From SIG603 sp964370115 (GTDB taxonomy: Bacteria; Bacillota; Clostridia; Oscillospirales; Acutalibacteraceae), in assembly GCA_964370115.1 (NCBI GenBank), contig CAYJIA010000054.1, positions 1 through 12,648 on the forward strand: a stretch of DNA of 12,648 nucleotides, read 5' to 3'. Position 1 is the first letter of the stretch. The number at the start of each line of letters is the position of its first letter. The notes under the pieces were generated by a model, which was not told where the DNA came from, did no database searches, and saw only the letters and a program-made list of their open reading frames with translations. Position numbers and translations under genes: made by a program. Shown piece by piece: positions 1 to 8,403 of the stretch.

Positions 1-11
1 TTAAATATAAA

Positions 12-173
12 TCACCAAATAAATTTGAAGAACTTTATTTCCAAAATGCACAAAACCGTTCGAAAGTAGTGCCTTTTTAACATGAATTTTTTCAGAATTT
101 CATCTAAATTAACTTTGCCGTCCAATTTATATTTATCAAACAAATAGTTAAAACACCTAGATATTATGCCATT
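12..173 (-). pseudogene. Possible C-terminal gene remnant, unidentified
   Basis: An open frame of 53 codons follows an in-frame TAA at 176-174 and ends in TGA at 14-12. Its middle part reads like real protein (RCFNYLFDKYKLDGKVNLDE, then ILKKFMLKRH). There is no ATG with a ribosome binding site at its upstream end. I do not recognise the family. It lies beyond the operon terminator, so it is not part of the phosphonate operon. It could be the tail of a decayed gene or a chance open frame. Confidence 0.2.
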
Positions 174-186
174 TTAAAACAGAAAT

Positions 187-228
187 CCCCCACCTAAACT
201 GAACAATACTGTTCAAATCAGGTGGGGG
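187..228 (-). terminator. Rho-independent terminator of the phn/transport operon
   Basis: Perfect 9-bp arms (CCCCCACCT at 187-195, AGGTGGGGG at 220-228) enclose a second 5-bp stem (GAACA 201-205 with TGTTC 210-214). Read on the minus strand, the hairpin is followed by the U-rich stretch ATTTCTGTTTT. It lies about 80 bp past the stop codon of the last operon gene, where a terminator is expected. The U-tract is interrupted, so some readthrough is possible. Confidence 0.75.
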
Positions 229-241
229 TTATCATGACAGG

Positions 242-280
242 TTTGGATGTCTTTTTGTTTTTATATAGGGTTTGAACTCG
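242..280 (-). repeat. Diverged copy of a repeat also present at 12562-12598, inverted
   Basis: The minus strand here starts CGAGTTCAAACCCTA and ends GACATCCAAA. The plus strand at 12562-12598 starts CGAGTTCGAACCCTC and ends TACATCCAAA. The two align over about 37 bp with a few substitutions and two small gaps. They sit just outside the two ends of the phosphonate locus, in opposite orientation. The nature of the repeat is unknown. Confidence 0.4.
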
Positions 281-310
281 TCGTTCAGATTTAATACGAT
301 CGACCACTTT

Positions 311-1099
311 TTACAATAAACATTTTCCCTCAAAGTGCTTTGGAGCTTGTATTTCTAGTTCATTTAATATAGTTGGAGCTATATCCATCACGCTTGTCTT
401 ATCGGTGACTTTTTTTCCTGCCTCATAATTTTTGCCAAAAACCACTGCAAAAATCCCCATATCTTTGATATCATCTTGTCCATGTGATTTTGGTTTTGCT
501 CCACCACCGTGGTCGGTTGTGAGAATTATCAAGCTATTATCCATTTTGCCCGATTTTTCAATTGCTTCTAAAATTCCTCCTACATAGCCGTCTATTCTGT
601 CAAGCTCGGCATAATAATCTTTTGTAAAATAATCATGTTTGTGTCCTGCGGCATCCATTTCATCAAGCTGAACAAACAAGAAAGTATTTTCTCCCATATT
701 TTCTATGAAAGAAACGATTTTATCTGTGACTTCTCTGTCACTGTCCCCTGTTTCCTTTGTAAGCCCGTCAATGTTTTCAAGTATGCCTGTATTAATCGGA
801 TTCCAGTTTGAAATAGAGTGCAGCTTATACTCCTTTTTATTTTCCGACACCAGCCTGAAAACGCTTGGAAACTCATCAAATTCGTGTTTATAATCCACTA
901 TCATGTCGTTTGTATATCCGTGTTTATCAGGAGATACCGACAGCAACATACTTCCCCAGCACTGCGCCGAAATTGGTTTATACACTGTATGCATATTTTC
1001 ATAAGTAGTGGATTTTTCCATAAACTTTTTAATATTTTTTGTTTCGTGTTCTAAAACGCCTCTGCCTAGACCATCAATTCCAAGTATAAATATATTCAT
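311..1099 (-). CDS. Small alkaline-phosphatase-superfamily phosphodiesterase/phosphonate-ester hydrolase
   Basis: The 262-residue protein has the fold signature of the nucleotide pyrophosphatase/type I phosphodiesterase group of the alkaline phosphatase superfamily. Visible metal and catalytic positions are D9 (ILGIDG), a likely nucleophile S44 in KPISAQCW (family members usually have Thr or Ser), D149 and H153 in LDEMDAAGH, D196-H197 in TTDHGG, and H206. There is no signal peptide, so it should act in the cytoplasm. It is shorter than the roughly 400-residue phosphonoacetate hydrolases and phosphonate monoester hydrolases of this superfamily. It is the last gene of the operon, 13 bp after the GH36 gene, with GAGGAG 9 nt before ATG. 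I infer that it cleaves a phospho- or phosphonate ester made available by the importer. The exact substrate cannot be read from sequence; a phosphatase on a sugar phosphate is the main alternative. Confidence 0.75.
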   Translation of the reverse strand: MNIFILGIDGLGRGVLEHETKNIKKFMEKSTTYENMHTVYKPISAQCWGSMLLSVSPDKHGYTNDMIVDYKHEFDEFPSVFRLVSENKKEYKLHSISNWNPINTGILENIDGLTKETGDSDREVTDKIVSFIENMGENTFLFVQLDEMDAAGHKHDYFTKDYYAELDRIDGYVGGILEAIEKSGKMDNSLIILTTDHGGGAKPKSHGQDDIKDMGIFAVVFGKNYEAGKKVTDKTSVMDIAPTILNELEIQAPKHFEGKCLL

Positions 1100-1112
1100 A
1101 GTTTAAATCTCC

Positions 1113-3134
1113 TCAAATTATTTCTAAAATCACTTTTTCTTTTACATCTCCGCAGTCAAGTTTGTAAATTTTGTTTTCATTTTCACATTTCATTTCTTTT
1201 CCGTTAAGTCTTACTTTCACATCATCTTCACTGTAAAACAAGACTTCTCCACCTTGCTTTAAAATGTAAAAATTATCTCTTTGATACTCTATAGCAGCCG
1301 ATGATATATACTTATCACACAATCCTAAAAACGCAAATTTATCTACTATTGGTGTAAATGAGTAAAGCGCTGAGTCACTGCCATTAAGCTCACTTTTAAT
1401 AATTTCATTTTGTGAAATCACGCTTGCCTTTTTCGCGTTATAGTCATATACAAGATAATACTTATTTTCGGCAAAACCGTTTATATCATTTACACTTATA
1501 TTTGCTGGCACAGTTTTTTCTTCTAAATTGCAATTAAACACACCAAGATAGCCTGTATTACCTTTGATATTGCACACTTTTACGGCATCTTCTTTTTTGT
1601 AAATCTGGCTTTTTGCCACTACTCCCTGCCTGTCACATCTTAGAACATAACCGTCGTTTAGTATGAGTGGAAAAATCATTTCCGCTACAGTTTCTGACAC
1701 TCTATCGCTTATGTACAGAGGTCCACCGCTTAAAGCCCTTAAGTATGCATTATTTTTTGCCTCTTTATGATTTGTCCACCACATGTCCCAGTCGCCCAAA
1801 ACTGCATATGAATGGTACAAAGTATTATAGGCGTTTTCGTAGACATGGGTTTTAAAGCTCTGCTCTTTTTTCGGGAAAAAGTCGTTACTGTTTCGTGTCA
1901 CAGCACTTATAGGGCGCTTGAAAACCTGCTCCATAGCCATTCCCATACAGTTTATCATTGCACCGTCAAAGTTTATTCCCACCGATGCCTCAAGCCCCAT
2001 ATGACTTTCCCTTGACGCTTTTCCTATAGGCATTAAGCCTTTTGTAAATACCGAAAGCGAACTTTGTATATCTACTTTAACAAAGTCTATTTCTTGCTTT
2101 TTCAAGTATCTGTGCCACTCATTCCAAAATGCAAAGCTCTTCTCCTTTGAGGGATAAGGTATGACGTCTCCTGTATTTGTGCAAAGTAAATTTTCGCCCA
2201 TTTTATTGTAAATAGAAGAATTTTTGCTAATAGTCCCCCAGTGACCGCCAAAACCTTGCCAAACACCTAGATTTTCCACCCCATAGTCCTTTAAGTTTCT
2301 TTTTAATCCCTTAAGCCCTGACGGGAATTTATTAAAATCTTCTTTAAAGTCCAAAAGCTTCTCACCTTCGGCAGGCGACCAGCCGTGATCTAGCAAAAAC
2401 CATTTTACAGGCAAGTTTTTATCCTTAAATTCCTTAGCCTTTTGCATTACACCGTCTTCATTTACATCACTGTAAAATGCATTCCACGTGCAAAATCCGA
2501 GGTAATTAAATACATCTGGATATCTGCGCTCTTTGGAATTCCTTTTTGTCGTATCAAGCACCTCAAATGCAGTTTTCATCGCCGTTTCATATGCAAGATA
2601 AGGGTCCTTATCAAAACTTAAAACAAATGCCTTTGTAGATACATATGAATATCCGTTTGTGTTTGCCGTTAGCGTAAGTTTAATTTTTTCATTATCAGGG
2701 TTTATTATCGACTTAAACTCTTCGTCGCAAATGGTTAAAATCACATAACTGTTTTCATTATTTTGCCATGATAAAACCTGAGTGTTTTTTGGTATTTTCT
2801 TAGTATTTTCACAAAAATCTGGTCTTGTCCACCAGCCGTTATAATTATAATGTGCTAGAAAATCGCCGTCATTTTTTACATCTAAAATTAAAGAAATTCC
2901 GTCTTCTTTAAATCTTTTATGATGATATGAGGTCTCGTTTTCAATTTTAACACTTATGCTTGCAACTAGTGTATTATCTTTATCCTGCAAACTTAAAACA
3001 CCGTTAATTTCCGCTTTAGAAAACGAAAAACTTGTCTCGCTAAGTTTTTCAAGTTCCTCAATAAAAACGACTTGCCCACATTCTGTTATAAGCTCTATAG
3101 CACTTATTTTAAAGGTATTATCTCTATTTTTCAT
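1113..3134 (-). CDS. GH36-type alpha-galactosidase / raffinose-synthase (Sip1)-like protein
   Basis: This 673-residue cytoplasmic protein has no signal peptide. Residues 1 to about 200 form a beta-rich N-terminal domain. A (beta/alpha)8 barrel follows with GFCTWNAFY (213-221), LLDHGW (247-252), GVWQGFGGHWG (290-300), FVKVDIQSS (351-359) and RNSNDFF (414-420). A C-terminal beta domain ends it. By analogy with raffinose synthase/Sip1 proteins of GH36, D355 is the likely nucleophile and D418 the acid/base. DWDMWWT (448-454) and LSGGPLYISD (468-477) also fit the family. The family acts on alpha-galactosides by hydrolysis or galactosyl transfer; which of these applies here cannot be told. The start overlaps the end of the ATPase gene by 11 bp and has only a poor upstream ribosome binding site, suggesting translational coupling. 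Its presence in a phosphonate operon suggests that the imported compound carries a sugar. Confidence 0.8.
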   Translation of the reverse strand: MKNRDNTFKISAIELITECGQVVFIEELEKLSETSFSFSKAEINGVLSLQDKDNTLVASISVKIENETSYHHKRFKEDGISLILDVKNDGDFLAHYNYNGWWTRPDFCENTKKIPKNTQVLSWQNNENSYVILTICDEEFKSIINPDNEKIKLTLTANTNGYSYVSTKAFVLSFDKDPYLAYETAMKTAFEVLDTTKRNSKERRYPDVFNYLGFCTWNAFYSDVNEDGVMQKAKEFKDKNLPVKWFLLDHGWSPAEGEKLLDFKEDFNKFPSGLKGLKRNLKDYGVENLGVWQGFGGHWGTISKNSSIYNKMGENLLCTNTGDVIPYPSKEKSFAFWNEWHRYLKKQEIDFVKVDIQSSLSVFTKGLMPIGKASRESHMGLEASVGINFDGAMINCMGMAMEQVFKRPISAVTRNSNDFFPKKEQSFKTHVYENAYNTLYHSYAVLGDWDMWWTNHKEAKNNAYLRALSGGPLYISDRVSETVAEMIFPLILNDGYVLRCDRQGVVAKSQIYKKEDAVKVCNIKGNTGYLGVFNCNLEEKTVPANISVNDINGFAENKYYLVYDYNAKKASVISQNEIIKSELNGSDSALYSFTPIVDKFAFLGLCDKYISSAAIEYQRDNFYILKQGGEVLFYSEDDVKVRLNGKEMKCENENKIYKLDCGDVKEKVILEII

Positions 3135-4248
3135 CTAAAATACTTATATTCCTTCCATCATTTTCTAGGTCAAAAATATGTACGCTTTCTTTATTGTATT
3201 TTACTGGAATAGTGTCGCCATGCTTTATCGGAAAATCGCTTGAGCAAATCATTCTCACATATTCTTTCTCACAATCTTTTCCAAAACTAAGTTTTACTAA
3301 AAGCTTGTTGCCAAGATGCTCAATTAAAGTTACATACATATTTTGAGCCTGCTCATCATTACTGCTACAAGGCATGATTTCAGTAGGTCTTACGCCTATT
3401 GCTACCTTTTTGCCAATAAAGTCTTTGTATATCTCTTTCTTGTCAAATACATTAATGTACCCATCTTTTGTTTCGACTATATAGTCATTATCTCTTTTCT
3501 CCAAAACTCCTTCTAAAATATTCATAGGAGGATTTCCTAAAAAGTTTGCAACAAACAGATTTATAGGTCTATTGTAAAGCTCCTCAGGCGTTCCCATTTG
3601 TTGTATTCTTCCGCCGTCAAGTATTGCTATTTTATCGGCAATAGCCATAGCTTCCTCTTGGTCGTGAGTAACTATCACTGTTGTGAGGTTTAGCCTTTGT
3701 TGCAAAGTTCTTATTTCATCTCTAACATCTACTTTAAGTCTAGTGTCAAGGTTGCTCATAGGCTCGTCCAAAAGCAGAATTTTCGGTTCTTTACAAAGTG
3801 CCCTTGCCATTGCTACACGTTGTTGTTGTCCGCCTGAAAGCTGAGTAGGTTTTCTGTCTAACAGTTCTTCAAGCCTTACAGTCTTTGCAACTTCCTCAAC
3901 TCTTTTATATCTCTCTGCCTTTTTTATTTTTTGTTGTTTTAGTGGAAAAGCTATGTTGTCACGCACAGTTAAATGAGGATATAACGCATAACTTTGGAAA
4001 ACCATTCCTATATTTCTGTCTTTTGGCTCGACCTCATTTACTAGTTCATCAAAGAAGTACACTTCACCCGATGTCGGTTTTAATAGCCCTGCTAAAATCA
4101 TAAGTGTGGTAGATTTACCACAGCCTGATGGCCCTAAAAGTGCGACGAATTCGCCCTCATTTATTTGAAGGTCAACTCCATTTAGCGCCGTGTTTTTTTG
4201 TTTTTTATTTATTGTATATTACTTTGATACATTTTTAAAGTTAATCAT
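3124..4248 (-). pseudogene. CUT1/MsmX-UgpC-type ABC importer ATPase, interrupted by a stop at codon 10
   Basis: The natural start is ATG 4248-4246. It overlaps the permease stop as ATGA and is preceded by AGGAGGT. The frame reads MINFKNVSK, then TAA at 4221-4219, then continues without further stops for 364 codons. Counting the stop as codon 10 (374 codons in all), the protein would have the A-loop Tyr11, Walker A GPSGCGKST (39-47), Q-loop Q85, signature LSGGQQQ (137-143), Walker B ILLLDEP (157-163), H-loop H195 and a C-terminal TOBE-type region. That is the normal length for MalK/UgpC/MsmX proteins. No ATG, GTG or TTG lies between the stop and Walker A. The next ATG is codon 50, just after Walker A, so restarting there would give a protein unable to bind ATP normally. 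The rest looks intact, so the lesion is recent, or it is a sequence error. Confidence 0.85.
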
Positions 4249-5084
4249 ACTAATTTTTTACCTCCTAAATTGCTCATTTTCATAAGCTGTCTTTGAGAAA
4301 TCATATAGAAAAGTGCAACGGGCAGTGCAAAGAATATCGCAAGGGCTGCCATAACTCCATAATTTACAATTTCGCCGTCTGCCATGAGCATACTTTGCAT
4401 GAGTTTTGCAAGCGTTGTAAAATCTGTTGAGAATATCAGAATTTTAAATAGGAACCATTCTGAATACGCACTTAAAAATGCAAAAATCATTATTACACCT
4501 ATGCCATTTAGCGCCTGTGGCAAAATTACTTGTTTAAAGCTTTGAAATCTTGTACAACCGTCTACAAGTGCCGCCCACTCATAATCCCATGGTATGTCAT
4601 CAAAAAAGCCTTTGAGTATATACACTTGATTTGGTAGCATAAGCGCCGTACAAATTATAACTATACCCCAAAATGTATTTGCCATATTTAAGTATATCGC
4701 TATAAAGAAAATTGCAATCATTATTGTACTGCTTGGAAAAGAATTTAAGAAAAACAAGGTTTTCATAAAAAATCTTTTACCGGGGAAATTAAGCCTTGAA
4801 AATGCGTATGCTGTGGGAACTGCCAAAATTACATTTAATATAGTCACAACTATCGCAAATACTACCGTAAACCCAAGCACTGGCCAAATAACTGGGACAA
4901 TTGTCGACTCTATGTCTATCTCCTTATAGAAAAACGCCCAGTTATCAAGTGTAAATTCTCCTGTAAGTCTGTTTATTACAGAGGTTTGAATTAGCCATGC
5001 AAAAAAGTATATTACAGGCGCTGTGATAAGTATTACTAGGCTGTGTGTTAAAAGACTTCTACGCCATTTATTATTTTTACTCAA
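4245..5084 (-). CDS. Sugar-type (CUT1) ABC importer permease, MalG-like
   Basis: This 279-residue inner-membrane protein has about six hydrophobic segments (first at roughly 11-33, last near 248-265). The cytoplasmic EAA loop that contacts the ATPase is YEWAALVDGCTRFQSFKQVILP at 168-189, which closely fits the EAA-x3-G-x9-I-x-LP pattern of MalG/LacG/UgpE proteins. The start is TTG 5084-5082, with GGAG 8 nt upstream. An ATG at 5089-5087 between them runs into a stop after two codons (ATG TTT TGA), so it is not the start. It lies 21 bp after the first permease gene, and its stop overlaps the ATPase start. Confidence 0.87.
   Translation of the reverse strand: MSKNNKWRRSLLTHSLVILITAPVIYFFAWLIQTSVINRLTGEFTLDNWAFFYKEIDIESTIVPVIWPVLGFTVVFAIVVTILNVILAVPTAYAFSRLNFPGKRFFMKTLFFLNSFPSSTIMIAIFFIAIYLNMANTFWGIVIICTALMLPNQVYILKGFFDDIPWDYEWAALVDGCTRFQSFKQVILPQALNGIGVIMIFAFLSAYSEWFLFKILIFSTDFTTLAKLMQSMLMADGEIVNYGVMAALAIFFALPVALFYMISQRQLMKMSNLGGKKLV
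4260..4266 (-). promoter_or_regulatory. Ribosome binding site that fixes the ATPase start
   Basis: AGGAGGT on the minus strand, 11 nt before ATG 4248 and inside the end of the permease gene. Together with the ATGA overlap it shows that the ATPase begins at 4248, and therefore that the TAA at 4221-4219 falls inside the gene. Confidence 0.7.
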
Positions 5085-5105
5085 AACATTTTCTCCTTTA
5101 TCGTT

Positions 5106-6014
5106 TTAATCAATTCTTGACGGCTTTACCATGTCATCAAAATTAAACAGCTTAAACATTATTAAAACCAATACTATAGATATTAACACTACAAACAGTG
5201 CAATTGCCGCACCATAACCATAATCTAGCCTGTCAAATGCCGTTTGATATGCGTACAAAGACAAGGTGGAGGTCTTCATATTTGGGCCTCCGTCTGTTAG
5301 AAGCAGGATGTACATATATCCTGAAATTAGCGAAATTGCATTTGTCACAGTAAGGTACATAATAGGCCATTTTAAGGATGGCAAAATTATTTGACCCACT
5401 ATGCCAAGCTCACTTGTTCCGTCTATTCTAGCCGCATTATAATAACTTTCAGGTATTCCATTTATCGCCGCAGAAAGTATAATAACTCCGTTTGCACCGC
5501 TTAAAAATCCTGTTGTTAAAATTACAAGTAGTAGTGGTATATTATTAAACCACGCTATTGGTTCTTGTGATAGACCAAGTGCCATCACAAGTGCATTTGC
5601 AGCACCGTCTTCAGTTGGTGAAAACACACCCTTTATAACTATAGCATAAATAATGCTTGGCAGTGCATTCATCGCAAGCCATACTGTCCTGTATACATAA
5701 CGTAGCATTTTGGTTTTCACAAAAAACTGGGTCAGCACAGATATAAGTAGGGACATAAACATAACAAGTGCAAGTGCACCTATTACATATATTAAAGAAA
5801 CACCCAAAATCCCTAGCAAGTTAGGATCTCTTAGTATTTTCTCATAATTTTCAAATCCTATAAAAGTCGGAGTATATCTTATATCAAATTCGGTAAATGT
5901 AATTACTATAGAAAAAAGTATAGGCAATATAAAAAATATAAACACAATTAGCCCAAAAGGGAGCAAGAACCAAAGAGGATATAATTTTTTTGATAGTTTC
6001 GTTTTATTTTTCAA
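5106..6014 (-). CDS. Sugar-type (CUT1) ABC importer permease, MalF/UgpA-like
   Basis: This roughly 302-residue inner-membrane protein has six predicted membrane helices (starting near 14, 72, 112, 160, 220 and 267). Its EAA loop is YYNAARIDGTSELGIVGQIILP at 191-212. I chose TTG 6014-6012 because GAGGTGG (6026-6020) sits 5 nt upstream, giving MKNKTKLSKK followed directly by the first helix. A longer form from TTG 6035 lacks a binding site and would lie close behind the hairpin at 6039-6066. It should form the heterodimeric pore with the MalG-like partner encoded next. Substrate specificity cannot be read from the permease. Confidence 0.85.
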   Translation of the reverse strand: MKNKTKLSKKLYPLWFLLPFGLIVFIFFILPILFSIVITFTEFDIRYTPTFIGFENYEKILRDPNLLGILGVSLIYVIGALALVMFMSLLISVLTQFFVKTKMLRYVYRTVWLAMNALPSIIYAIVIKGVFSPTEDGAANALVMALGLSQEPIAWFNNIPLLLVILTTGFLSGANGVIILSAAINGIPESYYNAARIDGTSELGIVGQIILPSLKWPIMYLTVTNAISLISGYMYILLLTDGGPNMKTSTLSLYAYQTAFDRLDYGYGAAIALFVVLISIVLVLIMFKLFNFDDMVKPSRID

Positions 6015-6019
6015 GTTTT

Positions 6020-6026
6020 CCACCTC
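6020..6026 (-). promoter_or_regulatory. Ribosome binding site selecting TTG 6014 as the permease start
   Basis: GAGGTGG on the minus strand, 5 nt before TTG 6014. No comparable site precedes the in-frame TTG at 6035 or the GTG at 6023. Confidence 0.6.
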
Positions 6027-6038
6027 AATTAACAAAAC

Positions 6039-6066
6039 GAAGTGAAACCTCTAAAGATTTCACTTC
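6039..6066 (-). terminator. Hairpin between binding-protein and permease genes (attenuator or mRNA stabiliser)
   Basis: Perfect 9-bp arms GAAGTGAAA (6039-6047) and TTTCACTTC (6058-6066) enclose a 10-nt loop. On the minus strand the hairpin is followed by GTTTTGTT. It lies 13 bp past the binding-protein stop. In known sugar and oligopeptide importer operons, hairpins at this position let more binding protein than permease be made, by partial termination or by protecting the upstream mRNA. The modest U-tract fits partial rather than full termination. Confidence 0.65.
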
Positions 6067-6079
6067 ATTTAAGTATTTA

Positions 6080-7531
6080 TTATTTGTAAAGTAATTCTTC
6101 AGCGTCGATATTAAATTCGATTTCTGCTTTCATGTTTTCCCACGCCTGTTCAGGTGAGATTTTGTCTACGATTATAGCTTCAACCTGTGTTCTGTAGTAG
6201 CTGTGGTAACCGCTTGCAAAATCTGGGTGAGGAGAACGTAGGTTACAGTAATCCGCCATGTAAGCTATGTCATTTAGGAATTTGTAGTCGTCCATCTCAG
6301 CTAGATCAAATGCAGATTTCACAACACTTGGTTTACCTTGGTCATACATTGCCGAAACTGTGTTTTCAGGTGAATAGGCAAGATTAATTGCTTGCATTAG
6401 GTAATCAAGTTTTTCACCTTCAACTTGTGGTGAAACAAACAGTGAACGAACTTTCATTGCCGCACTACCGCTATCCCCTTCATTTACCGCTGGGAATAAA
6501 GCTTGAGTAAAGTTTTCTTCATAATAAGCGTGGAATTCTTCTTGGCTCATATTTGAGTTTCTTTGCCAGTATCCAAATCCGCTAACATCTGTAAAAAACA
6601 ACGCCTCGTTTTGATAGAAAGTTTCGTATGTACCCTCAAAGCTTGGAAGTGATTCAGGTGTAACACCGCTTACATTAACTAGGTCGTCCCAAAGAGTAAA
6701 CACGTCAATCCACTCGTCTGTTACTATTAGTTTATTTTCTGTAGCATCATAGATGTCAAAACCGAATGCATTAGCAACTGTGAATGAAGAAGCATTGTCA
6801 ACTCCGTCCATCATAAAGCCGTATTTTGCAAGACCTTGATCCATAGCATCTTTCGCTGTGTCTATCATGTCACTAACTGTCCACTCGCCATTCATAACTT
6901 TTTCAGGCCAAGCTGCGATATCTTCGTCTGTCCAGCCTAAATCTTTTAGCATATTTTTGTTTGCGTAAAGCATGTTTGGTGCTGTATCGATGGGTATACC
7001 GTATAGATGTCCTTCATACATGCTTACATCTATAACGTTTTGATAAATGTTGCCCTCTACGTTTTCAAGCTCTGTAAACCAGTCAACTGGCTGTACTAGA
7101 CCGCCTTTTACCGCTTGTCCTATAGCTGTTTCTTCATCTAGGAATAAATCTGCCTCTACTCCGCCTGCCGCTTGCATTGCAAGTTCGTCAATTTCAAGCT
7201 TTGGTAGGTATTCGATTTCAAACTTAACTGTTCCACCTAGCTCTTCTTCAAGCATTTTAAAGCCGTTTACTATCATACCGTTTCTGCTTACATTTGCTTC
7301 TTCTTCAGTGATATTGTCTGAGTCGAAACGGAAAGTATAATTAATAGTTTTTACATCTGTACCGCCTTCTGATGTAGTTACATCTTCACTGCTACTTTGT
7401 GATGAAGAAGACGAACTTCCTTCTGCACCCTCGGTACTTGGGGTTCCACAAGCTGCAAGTGAGAAAGTAGTAGCTACTACTAAAGTCGTTGCAACAATGC
7501 TTTTTAACGCATTTAAAATTTTCTTGCTCAT
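6080..7531 (-). CDS. Extracellular solute-binding lipoprotein, family 1 (carbohydrate type)
   Basis: This 483-residue protein is secreted and lipid-anchored. It has a basic N-terminus (MSKKILNALK), a hydrophobic core and a lipobox LAAC with Cys28 as the lipidated residue. A Ser-rich linker (about 37-60) leads into the binding domain. The length and pattern (YEGHLYGIPIDT near 170-182, SFTVANAFGFDIYD near 248-261, a C-terminal AYSPENTVSAMYDQGKPS segment) are those of sugar-importer SBPs of the MalE/UgpB type. They are not those of the roughly 300-350-residue PhnD or PhnS phosphonate-binding proteins. AGGAG lies 7 nt before ATG. It starts 76 bp after phnX. The substrate is unknown; the operon argues for a phosphonate-bearing sugar or glycerol compound. 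Confidence 0.87.
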   Translation of the reverse strand: MSKKILNALKSIVATTLVVATTFSLAACGTPSTEGAEGSSSSSSQSSSEDVTTSEGGTDVKTINYTFRFDSDNITEEEANVSRNGMIVNGFKMLEEELGGTVKFEIEYLPKLEIDELAMQAAGGVEADLFLDEETAIGQAVKGGLVQPVDWFTELENVEGNIYQNVIDVSMYEGHLYGIPIDTAPNMLYANKNMLKDLGWTDEDIAAWPEKVMNGEWTVSDMIDTAKDAMDQGLAKYGFMMDGVDNASSFTVANAFGFDIYDATENKLIVTDEWIDVFTLWDDLVNVSGVTPESLPSFEGTYETFYQNEALFFTDVSGFGYWQRNSNMSQEEFHAYYEENFTQALFPAVNEGDSGSAAMKVRSLFVSPQVEGEKLDYLMQAINLAYSPENTVSAMYDQGKPSVVKSAFDLAEMDDYKFLNDIAYMADYCNLRSPHPDFASGYHSYYRTQVEAIIVDKISPEQAWENMKAEIEFNIDAEELLYK

Positions 7532-7607
7532 TTTTTAACTCCTCTTTCTTAATAACTGTGTTGTAATTTCATTTTATATAAAACGCTCATCGCGATTTAT
7601 AAACTTC

Positions 7608-8393
7608 TTAATTTTTTTCTATCGCTTCAATTAGTGGTAAAAGTTCTGACATGTTGTTTATTACATAATCTGCTCCAGCATTTTTATATGTAGCCGTTAC
7701 TTTTTTTCTAAGCTCATCTTTTTCATTTTTTGAAAGCGCAGTGTATTCTTCTTCGCTTAAGGCTAGTGCAGAACTACCTTCTATAATTCCAACTGCAATA
7801 AGTCCTGCGTTTTTGCCCTCTTTAATGTCGGCTACTGTGTCGCCCACTTTTATCGCAGCACTTGTAGAGCTTACTTTCATCGCCTCCATGTTTTTAAAAA
7901 CCATGAATGGATACGGTCTGCCACATCCGCCTACATCATTTGTTGTAAAACAAAAATCAGGTGAATATCCATTTTGTTTAGCATTTGGAATTACGATGTC
8001 CATCATCTCTTTTGTATATCCCGTTGTACTGCCTATTTTGATGCCCTTATCTCTTAACAACTTTATCGCATCTAATACATGAGGAATTGGATTTGCAAAA
8101 TTATGTACAACATCTAAAATTCCGTTTTCGCTTTTTTCATACACTGCGTCTATGTCTTCTTCTGTAAATTTTCTGCCGTGGATTTTTTCCCATTCTTTTG
8201 AAATCCTGTCCATGTTTAGCATATACTTCACATGATCACGCTTTAGCATTCCCATAGGCTCTCTAACTTCGTCGTTTGTTACATCAATATTAAATGCCCT
8301 AAATGCATTTGCAAACGCCTGCACAGGTGCAAAACATCCATAGTCTACCGTGGTTCCTGCCCAGTCGAAAATAACCGCTTCAATTTTTTTCAT
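7608..8393 (-). CDS. phnX: Phosphonoacetaldehyde hydrolase (phosphonatase)
   Basis: Cleaves the carbon-phosphorus bond of phosphonoacetaldehyde to acetaldehyde and phosphate, as the second step of AEP breakdown. This 261-residue HAD-superfamily protein shows motif I FDWAGTT with nucleophile D10 and the Ala in place of the usual second Asp that is typical of phosphonatases. The cap-domain lysine K51 in MGMLKRDH is the expected Schiff-base residue. Also visible are GSTTGY (121-126) and the Mg-binding VGDTVADI (183-190, D185/D189). The length is normal for PhnX. It begins 10 bp after the phnW stop, with AGAGGT 6 nt before ATG, so the two are coupled. It is cytoplasmic and Mg-dependent. Confidence 0.95.
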   Translation of the reverse strand: MKKIEAVIFDWAGTTVDYGCFAPVQAFANAFRAFNIDVTNDEVREPMGMLKRDHVKYMLNMDRISKEWEKIHGRKFTEEDIDAVYEKSENGILDVVHNFANPIPHVLDAIKLLRDKGIKIGSTTGYTKEMMDIVIPNAKQNGYSPDFCFTTNDVGGCGRPYPFMVFKNMEAMKVSSTSAAIKVGDTVADIKEGKNAGLIAVGIIEGSSALALSEEEYTALSKNEKDELRKKVTATYKNAGADYVINNMSELLPLIEAIEKN

Positions 8394-8403
8394 AATCTAC
8401 CTC

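Noticed and set aside
3124..4101. ATPase starting at ATG 4101 as a functional 325-residue protein
   Set aside because: It would begin after Walker A, has no ribosome binding site, and the coding frame with Walker A and a proper start continues upstream to 4248.
5106..6035. MalF-like permease starting at TTG 6035
   Set aside because: There is no binding site before 6035 and it lies right behind a hairpin. TTG 6014 has GAGGTGG at good spacing.
7550..7606. Promoter or riboswitch in the 76-bp gap between phnX and the binding-protein gene
   Set aside because: Only a tiny CGC/GCG hairpin and AT-rich sequence are visible, with no convincing -35/-10 pair or conserved RNA fold.
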